Shown one piece after another: positions 62,530-64,000 of a DNA stretch of 64,000 bases. Source of the stretch: Mucilaginibacter glaciei (lineage in GTDB: Bacteria > Bacteroidota > Bacteroidia > Sphingobacteriales > Sphingobacteriaceae); contig NZ_JACWMX010000004.1 in assembly GCF_014773245.1 (NCBI RefSeq), forward strand, positions 372,001-436,000, read 5' to 3'. The translations under genes and the position numbers were made by a program. Within the stretch, counting starts at the first letter, position 1. Each line of letters starts with the position of its first letter. The notes below the pieces were generated by a model. It saw only the letters and a list, made by a program, of their open reading frames with translations. It did no database searches and was not told the origin of the DNA.

Positions 62530-63996
62530 ATGACGGTTAGTATTTTACTTTTTTTACCGATTATAGCAGCCCTTGTGGTGTTGTTATTCAAAAACGAAGT
62601 GGCAAAGCATGTCGCCTTGTTTTTTGCCGTAGTTGAACTGGCTATTGCTTTATTTTTCTTATCGGGTTTTGTGGCAGATGCATCTACCCAGTACAGTATC
62701 GATGTGCCCTGGATCCCAACGGTAGGGGTTTATTTTAGCGCCGGTATAGATGGTATAAGTATGCTGATGGTTTTATTGACCACGGTGCTGGTGCCGCTCA
62801 TTATACTCACCACTTACAAGCACGAGTACAAAAACGCCCCTGCATTTTATGCTTTAATCTTATTTATGCAGGCCGGTTTATTAACCGTATTTACTGCATT
62901 AGATGGTTTCTTATTTTACGTAGGCTGGGAAGCCGCTTTGATCCCTATTTATTTTATCTGCACTCTATGGGGCGGTGAAAACCGCATCCGTATCAATATT
63001 AAGTTTTTCATCTACACCTTTGCCGGGTCGTTGTTTATGCTGTTAGGGATCATTTTCCTTTACCTGCAAACGCCGGGTAAGGTTTATGATATCCACGCAT
63101 TCTATAATTTAAGCCTTGATGCTGCGCATCAAAACTGGGTGTTCTGGGCGTTTTTCATTGCATTTGCTATCAAAATGCCATTGTTTCCGTTCCATACCTG
63201 GCAGCCCGATACTTATACGGAAGCACCATCTGCCGGTACCATGATGTTATCTGGTATTATGTTAAAGATGGGTATCTACGGCGTTATCCGCTGGTTGATC
63301 CCTAATGCGCCGGTTGGCTTTTTGCAATGGCAAAACCTGGTAATGATCTTGTCGGTTATCGGTATTGTATACGCGTCACTTATCGCATTTAACCAAAAAG
63401 ACGGAAAGCGTTTGGTAGCTTATTCATCAATTGCCCACGTTGGGTTAATCGCAGCCGGTATCTTCGCCTGGACAACGCAGGGCGTACAGGGAGCTATGAT
63501 CCAGATGCTGAGCCATGGTATCAACGTAGTGGGGATGTTCTTTATCTGGGACATCATCAGTCGTCGTTTAAACACCCGCGATATTAGTCAGATGGGTGGT
63601 ATCGCTAAGGTGGCACCTAACTTTTCTATCGCGTTTTTGATCATCGTACTGGGCACTGTCGCTTTACCGTTAACCAACGGCTTTGTGGGCGAATTCCTGT
63701 TGTTGAAAGGTGTATTCCATTATAATATTTGGTTTGCCGCTGTTGCTGGTTTAACCATCATATTCGGTGCGGTATATATGCTGCGGATGTACAAGAATGT
63801 AATGCAGGGCGAAACCAATGCCGTAACAGTTGCTTTTGCTGATATAGACGGTTCAGAAAAATTGGTTCTGGGTATCATTTGCGTGCTTATTATTGCTATT
63901 GGTGTTTACCCGCAACCTTTACTGCATATCTCTGAGGCGGCAGTGACCAATTTAGTGCAAACAGTAAGCGCGAAGTTTATAAATTCAAAATTCTAA
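62530..63996 (+). CDS. nuoM: NADH-quinone oxidoreductase subunit M
   Basis: A 488-residue antiporter-like subunit with fourteen helices. FYVGWEAALIPIYFIC (about 133-148) with the conserved glutamate, IKMPLFPFHTWQPDTYTEAP, and the KRLVAYSSIAHVG helix are family marks. It ends at 63996; nuoN presumably lies just outside the window. Confidence 0.97.
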   Translation: MTVSILLFLPIIAALVVLLFKNEVAKHVALFFAVVELAIALFFLSGFVADASTQYSIDVPWIPTVGVYFSAGIDGISMLMVLLTTVLVPLIILTTYKHEYKNAPAFYALILFMQAGLLTVFTALDGFLFYVGWEAALIPIYFICTLWGGENRIRINIKFFIYTFAGSLFMLLGIIFLYLQTPGKVYDIHAFYNLSLDAAHQNWVFWAFFIAFAIKMPLFPFHTWQPDTYTEAPSAGTMMLSGIMLKMGIYGVIRWLIPNAPVGFLQWQNLVMILSVIGIVYASLIAFNQKDGKRLVAYSSIAHVGLIAAGIFAWTTQGVQGAMIQMLSHGINVVGMFFIWDIISRRLNTRDISQMGGIAKVAPNFSIAFLIIVLGTVALPLTNGFVGEFLLLKGVFHYNIWFAAVAGLTIIFGAVYMLRMYKNVMQGETNAVTVAFADIDGSEKLVLGIICVLIIAIGVYPQPLLHISEAAVTNLVQTVSAKFINSKF

Positions 63997-64000
63997 AATA

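Overview
The window comes from a Bacteroidota chromosome, most likely family Sphingobacteriaceae (Mucilaginibacter or Pedobacter type). The indicators are promoters of the Bacteroidota form (TTG or TTTG, about 20 bases, TAnnTTTG), DUF4270 and DUF4920 family proteins, an ExbB-ExbD-ExbD-TonB cluster followed by a phosphate-binding-like lipoprotein and a TPR protein, a short NuoG, and a CarB without its regulatory domain. The genus is inference. About 68 protein genes fill the window; no rRNA, tRNA, CRISPR array or insertion sequence was seen.

Left part, 1-16500: mostly housekeeping. It runs comB-like, gcvT, a glycosyltransferase, rnhB, a DUF4920 protein, an acyl-carrier-like membrane protein, carB, a sterol-desaturase-type hydroxylase with a Crp-family regulator, a secreted TonB-like protein, panD and panC. 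Then, on the other strand, come a half-size glycogen synthase, a DUF4270 lipoprotein, glmS and a 40-residue basic microprotein.

16500-18600 is a decaying patch. A remnant of a catalase gene, split by a frameshift and a large deletion, lies divergent from an intact oxyR (Cys199 and Cys208 both present). A perfect ATAG-N7-CTAT OxyR-type palindrome sits at the predicted oxyR start site. Next is an orphan AAA+ ATPase of the contractile-injection-system type that lacks its N-terminal domain and arginine finger and appears frameshifted at its end.

18600-30400: HIT protein, greA, a 2-hydroxyacid dehydrogenase, an EcsC-like protein, a pentapeptide protein and a hydrolase, followed by a plus-strand lipid-modification cluster: secreted peroxiredoxin, DUF1475, DUF1295 reductase-like protein, a first cyclopropane-synthase-like methyltransferase, a membrane esterase, an FAD amine-oxidase-type enzyme, DUF1365 and a second cyclopropane-synthase-like methyltransferase. 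This is the best candidate for an incompletely described pathway.

30400-45700: a GPH-type transporter, a PAS histidine kinase fused to a STAS-like domain, a Mo-cofactor oxidoreductase with its cytochrome b and, across one putative metallopeptidase, the modABC molybdate transporter; then secreted GH16 and GH5 beta-glucanases, EamA transporter, acyltransferase, metK, a lipid kinase with a TTG start and an eIF1-like factor.

45700-64000: the TonB energising operon (exbB, two exbD, tonB, a small membrane protein, a PstS-like lipoprotein, TPR protein) and then respiratory complex I, nuoA to nuoM, complete except nuoN, which presumably follows the window. Several intergenic spaces carry short palindromic or word-repeat elements, including two full REP-like copies, one of them inside the nuo operon.
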